From contig NZ_JBLOOT010000014.1 in NCBI RefSeq assembly GCF_049800675.1, positions 20,785 to 84,784 of the forward strand: 64,000 nt of DNA, given 5' to 3'. A model generated the notes under the pieces. That model was not told the origin of the DNA. It saw only the letters and a program-made list of their open reading frames with translations, and did not search any database. The translations under genes were made by a program, and so were the position numbers. Shown here piece after piece: positions 46,411-54,543 of the stretch. Positions within the stretch are counted from its first letter, which is position 1. Every line of letters begins with the position of its first letter. The DNA comes from Cauispirillum nitrogeniifigens. Its GTDB lineage: Bacteria > Pseudomonadota > Alphaproteobacteria > Rhodospirillales > Rhodospirillaceae.

Positions 46411-47100
46411 TCAGCCTCCCCCCCCGCCGCCGCTGCCGCTGCCGCTGCCATCCAGGCGATAGCCCAGGCCGCGCACGGTGGTGATCAGGTCGCTGCCCAG
46501 CTTGCGGCGCAGGCGGCCGACGAACACCTCGATGGTGTTGGAGTCGCGGTCGAAGTCCTGGGCATAGAGGTGTTCGGTCAGTTCGGCGCGGGACACCACC
46601 TTGCCCTGGTGGTGCATCAGGTAGGACAGGACGCGGAACTCGTGGCCGGTCAGCACCACCGCCGCGCCGTCCACCGTAACCTGCCCGGATCGGGTGTCCA
46701 GGCGCAGCGGCCCGCAGGTCAGTTCGGGACTGGCGTGGCCGCTGGCGCGGCGGATGAGAGCACGGACGCGGGCCAGCAGCTCCTCCATGCGGAACGGCTT
46801 GGCCAAGTAGTCGTCGGCCCCGGCGTCGATGCCGTCCACCTTCTCCTGCCACGACGCGCGGGCCGTCAGCACCAGCACCGGCATGGTCCGCCCAACGGCG
46901 CGCCAGCGCTTGAGCACCGTCAGCCCGTCGACCAGCGGCAGGCCGAGGTCGAGGATCACCGCGTCATAGGGTTCGGTGTCGCCCAGGAAGTGGCCGTCCT
47001 CGCCGTCCGCCGCCGTGTCGACCGCGTAGCCGGCGGCCTCCAGCGCACGGCGCAACTGGCCGTTCAGGGCCGGTTCGTCCTCGATCACCAGGACCCGCAT
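46411..47100 (-). CDS. PhoP-like OmpR-family response regulator
   Basis: 229 residues. A receiver with D51 (VILDLGLPLVDG) and a winged-helix DNA-binding domain (RDSNTIEVFVGRLRRKLG, then TVRGLGYRL). The C-terminus carries an unusual Ser/Gly tail (GSGSGSGGGGGG). It likely binds direct repeats in promoters; a pair of TTCAGG units 11 bases apart lies in front of the divergent EF-hand gene. Its ATG overlaps the PepSY stop by one base. Confidence 0.95.
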   Translation of the reverse strand: MRVLVIEDEPALNGQLRRALEAAGYAVDTAADGEDGHFLGDTEPYDAVILDLGLPLVDGLTVLKRWRAVGRTMPVLVLTARASWQEKVDGIDAGADDYLAKPFRMEELLARVRALIRRASGHASPELTCGPLRLDTRSGQVTVDGAAVVLTGHEFRVLSYLMHHQGKVVSRAELTEHLYAQDFDRDSNTIEVFVGRLRRKLGSDLITTVRGLGYRLDGSGSGSGGGGGG

Positions 47101-47627
47101 CAGCGGTCTCCCCCCTGTTCGTCCGACGGAGCCTCGTCGCCCCGCCACCAGCGGCGGAACCACGCGCCGGGGCCGCCCCCCTCGCTGCCGTGCCAGCGCT
47201 GGTGCCACTGGGTGTGCATGCGCTCGTGCATGGCCGAGCGCGCCGCCTCCATGTCCGGGAAGTCGGCCGGGTCGCCCTTGAACCACTGTTCCACCTCGTG
47301 CCCCCGCGCCCGCACCAGGGCGGTGGTGGCGGCGTCGTAGGACAGCTTCAGGATGGAGCCGTCGGGGGCCAGCAGGGTGATGTGGTAGATCCAGAACGGT
47401 CCCTTGCGGTCCAGTTCGGCCTCGACCATCTCGCCGGCGAACTGGTCCGTGGCCACCTCCATCACCTCGCGCAGGGGCTTGACCTCGCCGGCCTGGAGGG
47501 CGGCGCGGGCGCGTTCATGGTCGTCGCGGTCCGGGCCAGCGGCGGCCGGGCCGGCCAGCAGCGCCAGCACGGCGGCCAGCGACCACAGCAGGGACGGGGA
47601 CAGGCGAGAGGGGGACAGGCGGGGCAT
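47100..47627 (-). CDS. Periplasmic PepSY-domain protein
   Basis: 175 residues with a signal peptide (SLLWSLAAVLALLAGPAAAG). A PepSY-like domain (MEVATDQFAGEMVEAELDRKG, then ILKLSYDAATTALVRARG) is followed by a His/Trp-rich tail (MHTQWHQRWHGSEGGG). PepSY proteins next to PhoPQ-like systems often modulate the sensor or handle metals. The ATG at 47627 has GAGGAG seven bases upstream and is preferred to 47642. It is the first gene of the operon. Confidence 0.85.
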   Translation of the reverse strand: MPRLSPSRLSPSLLWSLAAVLALLAGPAAAGPDRDDHERARAALQAGEVKPLREVMEVATDQFAGEMVEAELDRKGPFWIYHITLLAPDGSILKLSYDAATTALVRARGHEVEQWFKGDPADFPDMEAARSAMHERMHTQWHQRWHGSEGGGPGAWFRRWWRGDEAPSDEQGGDR

Positions 47628-47721
47628 GGCGGCTCTCCTCATGCTGCCGTTGTACCACGCGGCGGGTGAATGCGGCCTGAATTGCAGCCCCCGGCACCAT
47701 GAACCGTTCCTGAAGCGGCCC

Positions 47722-47738
47722 TTCAGGCGCCGTTCAGG
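47722..47738. promoter_or_regulatory. Direct repeat TTCAGG-N5-TTCAGG, likely regulator box
   Basis: Two TTCAGG units start 11 bases apart, the spacing of PhoP-type boxes; an inverted CCTGAAG lies just left (47709-47715). They sit in the 164-base gap between the PepSY-regulator-kinase operon and the EF-hand gene, about 55 bases before the latter's start. Confidence 0.5.
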
Positions 47739-47791
47739 GAAGGCGGCGCATACTGGGTCCAACATCGAAACACCCGTCGAGGAGATCGACC

Positions 47792-48241
47792 ATGAAACGC
47801 ACCACCCTCACCGCCACCGCGATCGGCCTCGCGTTCCTGACCGCCGCCGCCGTGGGCAGCGCGGTCGCCCAGCAGCAGGGCGGTCCCGGCCAGCCCGGCG
47901 GTGCTCCCGGCTGGGGCATGTCGGCCGAACAGATGGCCGAGCGGCATGCCGAGATGTTCAAGGTCCTGGACGCCAACGGCGACGGCACCCTGAGCCAGCA
48001 GGAATTCACCGACCGCGCCAACAACCAGAAGCTCCAGGAGCTGCGCGAGAAGCATCAGGCCGAACGCCGCGCCGCCCACTTCGCCGCCCTCGATACCAAC
48101 AAGGACGGCACCATCAGCGACGAGGAGTGGAAGGCCGCCCCGCAGATGGCCCGCGGCCCTGGCGGCATGCACGGCAAAGGCATGATGATGGACCGCGACG
48201 ACATGCCGCACGGCATGGGCGGCCCCGGCCCCAACCGCTGA
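47792..48241 (+). CDS. Secreted EF-hand protein
   Basis: 149 residues. A signal peptide (ends AVGSAVAQ) is followed by two EF-hand loops, DANGDGTLSQQEF (about 62-74) and DTNKDGTISDEEW (about 101-113), and a Met/Gly/His-rich tail that could bind metal. Calcium binding in the periplasm is likely. It is divergent from the PhoPQ-like operon and is probably a target of it. ATG 47792 with GAGGAG upstream. A strong terminator follows. Confidence 0.88.
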   Translation: MKRTTLTATAIGLAFLTAAAVGSAVAQQQGGPGQPGGAPGWGMSAEQMAERHAEMFKVLDANGDGTLSQQEFTDRANNQKLQELREKHQAERRAAHFAALDTNKDGTISDEEWKAAPQMARGPGGMHGKGMMMDRDDMPHGMGGPGPNR

Positions 48242-48336
48242 CCCCTGACGCAGGCCCCTCCCAGGCCAAAGGTCCTCCCAGGCCAAAGTTCCTCCCTGGG
48301 CCGGGCGGTTTCCCCCTCCCCGTTCGGCCCACCCCA

Positions 48337-48375
48337 CCGCCCCGGCGCTCATCCCACGCCGGGGCGGCTTTTTTT
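48337..48375 (+). terminator. Strong terminator after the EF-hand gene
   Basis: An 11-base perfect stem CCGCCCCGGCG/CGCCGGGGCGG is followed by C and seven T. Upstream of it (48258-48302) a 17-base unit starting CTCCCAGGCC is repeated two and a half times. Confidence 0.9.
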
Positions 48376-48416
48376 GGGGGACTTCACGACTGGGGGACGC
48401 CGGCAGGCCCCTTTCC

Positions 48417-48962
48417 TCAGCCGCGCGGGATCAGATGCTCCCTGAGCCGGGGCATCAGTTCCACGAAGTTGCAGGGCCGGAAGCGGCTGTCGAGCTGGGT
48501 GAGCAGGATGCCGTCCCAGGCATCCTTGCAGGCACCCGAGGAGCCCGGCAGGGCGAACAGGTAGGTGCCGTCGGCGACCCCGGCCATGGCGCGGCTCTGG
48601 ATCGTGGAGCTGCCGATCTTCTGGTAGCTGAGCCAGCGGAACAGCTCGCCGAAGCCGGGGATGTCCTTTTCGATCACGCGGCCGAAAGCCTCGGGCGTGA
48701 CGTCGCGCCCGGTGACGCCGGTGCCGCCGGTGGAGATCACCACGTCCACCTGCGGGTCGGCGATCCAGGCGCGCAGGCGCTGCTCGATGAGGTCGGCCTC
48801 GTCCTTGACGATGGCGCGGTCGGCCAGGACATGCCCGGCCTGCTCCAGGCGGTCGACCAGGATCTGGCCGGAGGTGTCGGTGTCCAGCGTGCGGGTGTCC
48901 GACACCGTCAGAACGGCGATGCGCACGGGCACGAAGGGGCGGTCGGACGTGATCTGCGACAT
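48417..48962 (-). CDS. moaB: Molybdenum cofactor biosynthesis protein MoaB
   Basis: 181 residues of the MogA/MoaB fold. It has VLTVSDTRTLDTDTSGQIL, ISTGGTGVTGRDVTPEAF with the nucleotide-binding GGTG, and ALPGSSGACKDAWDGIL. It acts on molybdopterin, by adenylation or an uncertain step. ATG 48962 has GGGAGG eight bases upstream. It follows the lytic transglycosylase gene by 43 bases. Confidence 0.93.
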   Translation of the reverse strand: MSQITSDRPFVPVRIAVLTVSDTRTLDTDTSGQILVDRLEQAGHVLADRAIVKDEADLIEQRLRAWIADPQVDVVISTGGTGVTGRDVTPEAFGRVIEKDIPGFGELFRWLSYQKIGSSTIQSRAMAGVADGTYLFALPGSSGACKDAWDGILLTQLDSRFRPCNFVELMPRLREHLIPRG

Positions 48963-49005
48963 GGGCGGGCCTCCCGGTTCAGTGCGACCGGAAGGCGCCG
49001 CGCCG

Positions 49006-50787
49006 TCAGCGCTGCGCGACCTCCAGGTCGAGCTTGTCCTGTTGGGAATAACGCGGCCAGTCGCCGGCGGCAACCATATCCAGGCTAGGCGAGGTCTGGC
49101 CCATGCGGTTGCGGTACATCCACAGGTTGGCGATGACCCGCTCGACAAACAGCCGCGTCTCGCGCGAGGGGATGCTTTCGATGAACAGCAGCGGGTCGTT
49201 GTCGTGGCGCACCGCGCGCTGCCACTTGCGCAGGTTGCCCGGCCCGCCGTTGTAGGCGGCGGCGGCGAAGAACAGGTTGCCGTCGACCTCGGGCAGCTTG
49301 AGCAGGTGGTCGAGGTACTTCTGTCCCAGCGCCAGGTTGACCTCCGGACTGTGCAGGCGGCCGCGGGCGCGGCGCAGGCTGGGGTCCTCGGCGATGAAGG
49401 CGGCGGTGGCCGGCATCACCTGCATCAGGCCGCGCGCGCCGGCGTGGGAGCGGGCGTCGGGGTTGAAGCCCGATTCCTGGCGCATGAAGGCGAACAGCAG
49501 GGCGCGGTCGAGGGTCCAGCCGCCCTCGGGCTCCCACATCGGCACCGGATAGGCGGCGGCGACGAACTCGCCCTCGCCGGGGCCGGGGTCCTCGGCGTCC
49601 TGGCCGTGCACGGCGGCGATGTGCAAGGCGAAGGCCGACATGCCGGCGCTGTCGGCCAGCCGCACCACGGCGGCCCGCTGGTCGGCGTCGGCCTGGGGAT
49701 AGAGCTTGCGCAGTTCGCGCTCGGCGCGCTCGGTGTCGCCGATGCGCACCAAGGCCAGGGCGCGGCGGCCGGCGGGAATGCTTTCAAGGGCGGCGGTCTC
49801 CGCCGCGCCCAGGCCGTCGCGGCCCCAGTCGAACTGCAACGGCAGGCCCAGGGCGCGGCGGGCCAGCAGGCCGTAGAAGGTGCGCGGATGGTCCGCCGCC
49901 TGATGCAGGAAACTGCTGACCTGCTCGGGCTGGCGGGTCCGCAAGGCGGCGCGGCCGGCCCAGTAGGCCCCGGCCGAAGCCAGCCACGGCGAGGCCCCCG
50001 GCGCCCCGGCAAGCCGGGCGAAGTGTTCGCGCGCCGCCTCCAGGTCGCCCCGGCGCCAGGACGCCAGCCCTGCCGCCCACGAGGCCAGCGGAACCTGCGC
50101 CCCGGAGCCCTTGATGGCCTCCGCCGCCCAGGTCAGCGCCCAGTCATCGCGGCCATGCACGAAGTAGGCGTAGGCCAGGCCGGCGCGCAGGCGGTCATGG
50201 TCCAGGCGGGTCAGGACGCTGCGGGCCTCCTCATCCTCGATGATGGCCTTGGCGTTGAGGGTCAGGCCGCGCCGCAGCGCCCGCCACGCCGAGGCCCACA
50301 CCTTGCGGGCGGCGCGGGCGTCGTCGCCGGAATAGGCGCCGCGCAGGCGCGTGCTCTCGGTGTCGTCAAGGGTGCCGCCCCAGCCGCTCAACGCCGCGCC
50401 GTCGGGCCGGCGCAGGGCGCCATTGCCCCGGCGGGTGGCCAGTTCATAGACGCGCTCGGCCTCGGGCAGGTCGGCGTAGCGGGCCAGCCAGGCCTGAAGT
50501 TCCTTGAAGCTGGACGCATAGGCGGTGGGGTGCAGGTAGCGTTGAAGCTGCACATGGCCGAGAAGCACGTCGTCGTCCAGGGCGGCGATCAGGCGGTCGG
50601 CCTCTTTCCAGCGGCCATCGTCCTGAAGGGCGAAGATCTGGCGGTAGCGCTCGGCATCCGCATCGGACAGGGGCGCCGCGGCGGCCGGACCAGCCAGGCC
50701 GAGGCACAGGGTGACGCCGAGGGCGGCCGTGGCGGCCAGCAACCATCCCCGACAGGCCCGCCCGATGGCGGCCAGCGATGACACCAT
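49006..50787 (-). CDS. Soluble lytic murein transglycosylase, Slt70-like
   Basis: 593 residues. A signal peptide, a superhelical U-domain of alpha hairpins (about 40-400) and a C-terminal SLT lysozyme-like domain with catalytic Glu at about 438 (RQESGFNPDARS, GARGLMQVMPATA) and AAYNGGPGNLRKW. It cleaves glycan strands with 1,6-anhydro product formation. ATG 50787. The gene is divergent from amtB. Confidence 0.94.
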   Translation of the reverse strand: MVSSLAAIGRACRGWLLAATAALGVTLCLGLAGPAAAAPLSDADAERYRQIFALQDDGRWKEADRLIAALDDDVLLGHVQLQRYLHPTAYASSFKELQAWLARYADLPEAERVYELATRRGNGALRRPDGAALSGWGGTLDDTESTRLRGAYSGDDARAARKVWASAWRALRRGLTLNAKAIIEDEEARSVLTRLDHDRLRAGLAYAYFVHGRDDWALTWAAEAIKGSGAQVPLASWAAGLASWRRGDLEAAREHFARLAGAPGASPWLASAGAYWAGRAALRTRQPEQVSSFLHQAADHPRTFYGLLARRALGLPLQFDWGRDGLGAAETAALESIPAGRRALALVRIGDTERAERELRKLYPQADADQRAAVVRLADSAGMSAFALHIAAVHGQDAEDPGPGEGEFVAAAYPVPMWEPEGGWTLDRALLFAFMRQESGFNPDARSHAGARGLMQVMPATAAFIAEDPSLRRARGRLHSPEVNLALGQKYLDHLLKLPEVDGNLFFAAAAYNGGPGNLRKWQRAVRHDNDPLLFIESIPSRETRLFVERVIANLWMYRNRMGQTSPSLDMVAAGDWPRYSQQDKLDLEVAQR

Positions 50788-50876
50788 GAGATAGAGGGCC
50801 CCCTGCCCCGTCGTTACGCGTTCGTTTTGCCGGAAGGGTTATACCCGCCTGCGCCTGTCGGGACAAGAACCCAGAG

Positions 50877-50933
50877 CCAAAGGAGGTAAATGCTGCTCCT
50901 TTGGGCAGCCGCCCGAAAAATGGGCAGCCGCCC
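50877..50933. repeat. Hairpin and tandem GGGCAGCCGCCC units upstream of amtB
   Basis: A perfect inverted repeat CCAAAGGAG-N10-CTCCTTTGG (50877-50904) overlaps the first of two copies of GGGCAGCCGCCC (50903-50914 and 50922-50933, 19 bases apart). They lie 57-113 bases before the sigma-54 promoter, where an enhancer-binding activator such as NtrC would be expected, though they do not match the NtrC consensus well. Confidence 0.45.
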
Positions 50934-50989
50934 ACCGCACGCCGGCGCACCCCGATCCGGCCCGGCACGGCGCCGCATCCCCGCTGGAT

Positions 50990-51004
50990 TGGCCCGCTTC
51001 TTGC
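50990..51004 (+). promoter_or_regulatory. Sigma-54 promoter of amtB
   Basis: TGGCCCG-N4-TTGC matches the -24/-12 consensus (TGGCACG-N4-TTGC) with correct spacing. It lies 60 bases before the amtB start, which implies RpoN and NtrC control under nitrogen limitation. Confidence 0.8.
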
Positions 51005-51063
51005 GGATGATCGCGCCACGCACAGGGCTGCGATCATATGCTTAATAATGAGGCGTGATTAAA

Positions 51064-52281
51064 ATGAGTGCAGGGATGGACGTTTTCTTTCTGCTGATCG
51101 GGGCGGCAATGGTGCTGGCGATGCACGCCGGATTCGCCTTCCTGGAGGCCGGCACGGTCCGGCGCAAGAATCAGGTCAACGCGCTGTCGAAGATCCTCTG
51201 CGACCTGGGGGTTTCGACTATCGCGTATTTCGCCGTCGGCTATTCCGTCGCCTACGGCGTGTCGTTCTTCGCCTCGGCCGAGGCGCTGACGGGAGCGGTC
51301 GAGGGAGCGGGCTTCGGCGCCCAGGGCGTCGATCTGGTGCGCTTCTTCTTCCTGCTGATGTTTGCCGCCGCCATCCCGGCCATCATCTCCGGCGGCATCG
51401 CCGAGCGGGCGCGCTTCGTGCCGCAGCTCATCGCCACGGCGGTGCTGGTGGGGCTGGTCTATCCCTTCTTCGAGGGCATCGTGTGGGGCGGTTCCTTCGG
51501 CCTCCAGGACCTGCTGAAGGAGGCGTTCGGCGCGCCCTTCCACGACTTCGCCGGGTCGGTGGTGGTGCACGGCGTCGGCGGCTGGCTGGCCCTGGGCGCG
51601 GTGGTGCTGCTGGGGGTGCGGCGCGACCGCTATGCCGCCGGCGGCCAGCTCATCGCCATCCCGCCGTCGAACATCCCCTATCTGGCGCTGGGGTCGTGGA
51701 TCCTCTGCGTCGGCTGGTTCGGCTTCAACGTGATGTCCAGCCAGAGCGTGGCGACGGCGTCGGGCCTGGTGGCGCTGAACTCGGTCATGGCCATGGCCGG
51801 CGGCCTGCTGGTCGCCACGGTGGTCGGCCGCAACGACCCCGGCTTCACCCACAACGGCGCCCTGGCCGGTCTGGTGGCGGTCTGCGCCGGGTCGGACGTC
51901 ATGCATCCGCTGGGCGCCCTGGTCACCGGCGGAGCGGCCGGCGCCCTGTTCATCTGGGGCTTCAACAAGTGCCAGCGGACGTGGAAGATCGACGACGTGC
52001 TGGGCGTGTGGCCGCTGCACGGCCTGTGCGGCATCCTCGGCGGCGTGCTGGCCGGGGTGTTCGGCCAGACGGCGCTGGGCGGCCTGGGCGGCGTGAGCCT
52101 GGCCGCACAGGTGATCGGTTCGGCCGCCGGCCTGGTCTACGCCGGGGTGATGGGGTTCGCGGTCTATGGCGTGCTCAAGGCCACCATCGGCATCCGCCTG
52201 TCGCCCGAGGACGAGTTCCGCGGCGCCGACATCGCCATCCACAAGGTTCCGGCCTACCCGGAGGAAGAACTGATCCACTGA
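51064..52281 (+). CDS. amtB: Ammonium transporter AmtB
   Basis: 405 residues with eleven predicted helices. The twin pore histidines are at about 169 (VVVHGVGGW) and 319 (VWPLHGLCG), and HAGFAFLEAGTVRRKNQ forms the first helix. It conducts NH4+/NH3 and is normally gated by a PII protein, but no glnK is adjacent, unlike the usual glnK-amtB pair. ATG 51064 is preferred to GTG 51055 (GAGG ten bases upstream). Confidence 0.96.
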   Translation: MSAGMDVFFLLIGAAMVLAMHAGFAFLEAGTVRRKNQVNALSKILCDLGVSTIAYFAVGYSVAYGVSFFASAEALTGAVEGAGFGAQGVDLVRFFFLLMFAAAIPAIISGGIAERARFVPQLIATAVLVGLVYPFFEGIVWGGSFGLQDLLKEAFGAPFHDFAGSVVVHGVGGWLALGAVVLLGVRRDRYAAGGQLIAIPPSNIPYLALGSWILCVGWFGFNVMSSQSVATASGLVALNSVMAMAGGLLVATVVGRNDPGFTHNGALAGLVAVCAGSDVMHPLGALVTGGAAGALFIWGFNKCQRTWKIDDVLGVWPLHGLCGILGGVLAGVFGQTALGGLGGVSLAAQVIGSAAGLVYAGVMGFAVYGVLKATIGIRLSPEDEFRGADIAIHKVPAYPEEELIH

Positions 52282-52299
52282 GCCCGCAATACCGCCCGC

Positions 52300-53238
52300 T
52301 CACCCCGCCCGCAGCAGGTACAGCGCCAGGGACACGGTGATCACCGACAGCAGCGTCGACACCAGAATGGTGGCCGACGCCCGCTCGACCCAGGTGTCGT
52401 ACTGCTGCGCCATGACAAAGACGTTGGTGGCGGTGGGCAGGGCGGCCAGCAGGACGGCGGTCGACACCCACAGCGGGTCGAACGGCCCGAAGGCGGTCAT
52501 GGCGGCAAACATCAGCGCCGGGTGGACCAGCAGCTTCATCGGCACGATGGCGGCCAGCGCCAGCGGCACCCGCTTCATCGGCCGCAGCGCCAGCGTCACC
52601 CCCATGGCGAACAGGGCGCAGGGGGCGGCGGCCTGGGCCAGATAACCGATGAGGCGGTCGATGGGCTGCGGCGGCGTGAGCCCGGCAAAGGCCGCGCCGA
52701 CGCCGAGCGCGGTGGCGATGATGAACGGGTGGGTGGCGATCTGCCGCAGCACGCGCCCCGCCAGGGCCAGCCGGCTGCCGCCGACGCGGCCGCCGACGGC
52801 CATCATCGCCGGGGCGAAGCTGAAGTGCAGGATGTTCTCGAAGCAGAAGATCAGGGCCACCGGCACCGCGGCGTCCGCCCCGAACACCAGCAGCGCCAGC
52901 CCCGGCCCCATGTAGCCGATGTTGCCATAGGCCCCCGCCAGCGCCTGGATGGTCGCCTCCGACAGGTTGCCGCGCGACAGGAACGCCCCGACGCCCAGCG
53001 ACACCACCAGGACCACGAAGGTGGTGCCGACGTTGACCGCGATGAAGTCCCACTGCGTCAGGCGCTCCACCGGCGTCTTCGACAGCAGCTGGAAGAACAG
53101 CGCCGGCAGCGCGACATAGATGACGAAGGTGTTCAGCCACCCCAGCTCCGCCAACGGCTGCCGCCGGATCCGCCCGACGACGGCCCCCACCGCGATCAGG
53201 CCGAAGAAGGGGATGATCAGCGCAACGACATCAAGCAT
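52300..53238 (-). CDS. AEC-family (auxin efflux carrier-like) transporter
   Basis: 312 residues with about ten helices in two five-helix halves. IPFFGLIAVGAVVGR opens the first and AYGNIGYMGPGLALLVFG carries the family's NxGxxG/P pattern. The substrate is unknown; relatives carry malate, malonate or similar anions. ATG 53238. It converges on amtB and is separated by 101 bases from the ABC exporter genes. Confidence 0.9.
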   Translation of the reverse strand: MLDVVALIIPFFGLIAVGAVVGRIRRQPLAELGWLNTFVIYVALPALFFQLLSKTPVERLTQWDFIAVNVGTTFVVLVVSLGVGAFLSRGNLSEATIQALAGAYGNIGYMGPGLALLVFGADAAVPVALIFCFENILHFSFAPAMMAVGGRVGGSRLALAGRVLRQIATHPFIIATALGVGAAFAGLTPPQPIDRLIGYLAQAAAPCALFAMGVTLALRPMKRVPLALAAIVPMKLLVHPALMFAAMTAFGPFDPLWVSTAVLLAALPTATNVFVMAQQYDTWVERASATILVSTLLSVITVSLALYLLRAG

Positions 53239-53339
53239 GGAGGGGGCCTCGTGAACCGGGGGGAAGGCGGCGGGCGGTCCGGCGATGGTAGCCCGACAGG
53301 CGCCCGGCCGACAAATCCGCCGGCTGATCGTTTCCTCGG

Positions 53340-54530
53340 TCAGCGCGCGATAACGGCCACGCCGTCGCGGACGCGGTCGCTGGGATGGAGGATGACCCTG
53401 TCCCCGGCGCTCAGCCCGCCGCTGATCGCCGCCTGCGTCTCGGCCAGGCGCTCCACGTCCACGGCGCGCTCGCGGGCCACGCCGTCCTCGACCCGGAAGA
53501 CCGCCCAGCCGCCGGGCGTGCGGAACAGGGCGCCGAGCGGCAGGATCAGGGCATCGTCGGCCCGCCACGTCAGGATCCGCGCCATCACCCGGAAGCCATG
53601 GCCGAGCGCCGCGGGCGGCGGGTCGGTCAGGTCGAGGACGATGTTCACGCGCTGCTCCTCGATCCCCAGCGCGGAGACCTTGGTGAACGCCGTCGGCTCG
53701 ACCGTGCGCACGGTGGCGGCAAGCGGGGCGCCGCCCCAGTCGTCCAGGCGCGCCTCGGCGCCCGGAGCGATACGCACGGCATCGGCCGACAACACGTCGG
53801 CGACCACCTCCAGCGCCGCCGGGTCGCCGACTTCGACCAGCGGGGCGCCAGCGGCCACCACCGCTTGGCTTTCCTGAAGGACGGCCAGCACGCGGCCGTC
53901 CACGGGGGCGTGCACCTCCACGCAGCAGGTCCCGGCGGCGCGCCGTTCCGCCGGCTGCATGAGGCGGGCGCGGGCGGCCTCCAGTTCGTGGCGGCGGACG
54001 TCGAGCAGGGCGCGGGCGCTGTCGAGGGCGGCGGCGGCACCGTCGGCCTGCGAGCGGGCCTGTTCCAGGGCCCGGCGGGGAGCGGTTCCGTCCGTGGCCA
54101 GAGCGGTGACGCGGCGGAGTTCAGCCTGGGCGTAGGTGGTCGCCGCCTCGGCCCGGCGGACGGCGGCGCCGGCCTCGGTCTCGGCGGCCTGGGCGGCGGC
54201 GAAGGCGGCCTGGGCCTCGGCCACCCGGCGCTGGTCCAGGAACTGCGGTGCCGCCGGGCTGATGACCGCCAGCAGGGTGACTTCGGCCGTCACCGGATCG
54301 CCGACCTTGACCGGCAGGCGTTGGACCTCGCCGCTGACCGGCGCCGACACCCGGTAGACGTCGCGCACGCGGGTCCGCCCTTCCGCCGCGACGCGGACTT
54401 CCAGGGGGCCGCGCGCGGCCGCCACCATGTCCACGGGGATGGGCTGCGGCTGGAAGGCCACCGTGAGGGCGGCGGCCACGGCGAGTAGCGGGACGGTCCA
54501 CAGCAGGAGGCGCTTGGTCAGCGGGGTCAT
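53340..54530 (-). CDS. Membrane fusion (HlyD/MacA-like) protein
   Basis: 396 residues. One N-terminal helix (about 7-24), a split lipoyl domain (VSAPVSGEVQRLPVKVGDPV, later VHAPVDGRVLAV), an Ala/Glu/Arg coiled-coil hairpin (about 100-190) and a beta-barrel. It links an inner-membrane ABC exporter to the outer membrane. ATG 54530 follows GGGAGA by about nine bases. It is the third gene of the ATPase-permease-MFP operon. No TolC-like gene is present. Confidence 0.9.
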   Translation of the reverse strand: MTPLTKRLLLWTVPLLAVAAALTVAFQPQPIPVDMVAAARGPLEVRVAAEGRTRVRDVYRVSAPVSGEVQRLPVKVGDPVTAEVTLLAVISPAAPQFLDQRRVAEAQAAFAAAQAAETEAGAAVRRAEAATTYAQAELRRVTALATDGTAPRRALEQARSQADGAAAALDSARALLDVRRHELEAARARLMQPAERRAAGTCCVEVHAPVDGRVLAVLQESQAVVAAGAPLVEVGDPAALEVVADVLSADAVRIAPGAEARLDDWGGAPLAATVRTVEPTAFTKVSALGIEEQRVNIVLDLTDPPPAALGHGFRVMARILTWRADDALILPLGALFRTPGGWAVFRVEDGVARERAVDVERLAETQAAISGGLSAGDRVILHPSDRVRDGVAVIAR

Positions 54531-54543
54531 TGGCGGCGTCTCC

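Noticed and set aside
48258..48302. 17-base tandem repeat as a regulatory array
   Set aside because: Only two and a half units, between the EF-hand stop and its terminator; probably replication slippage.
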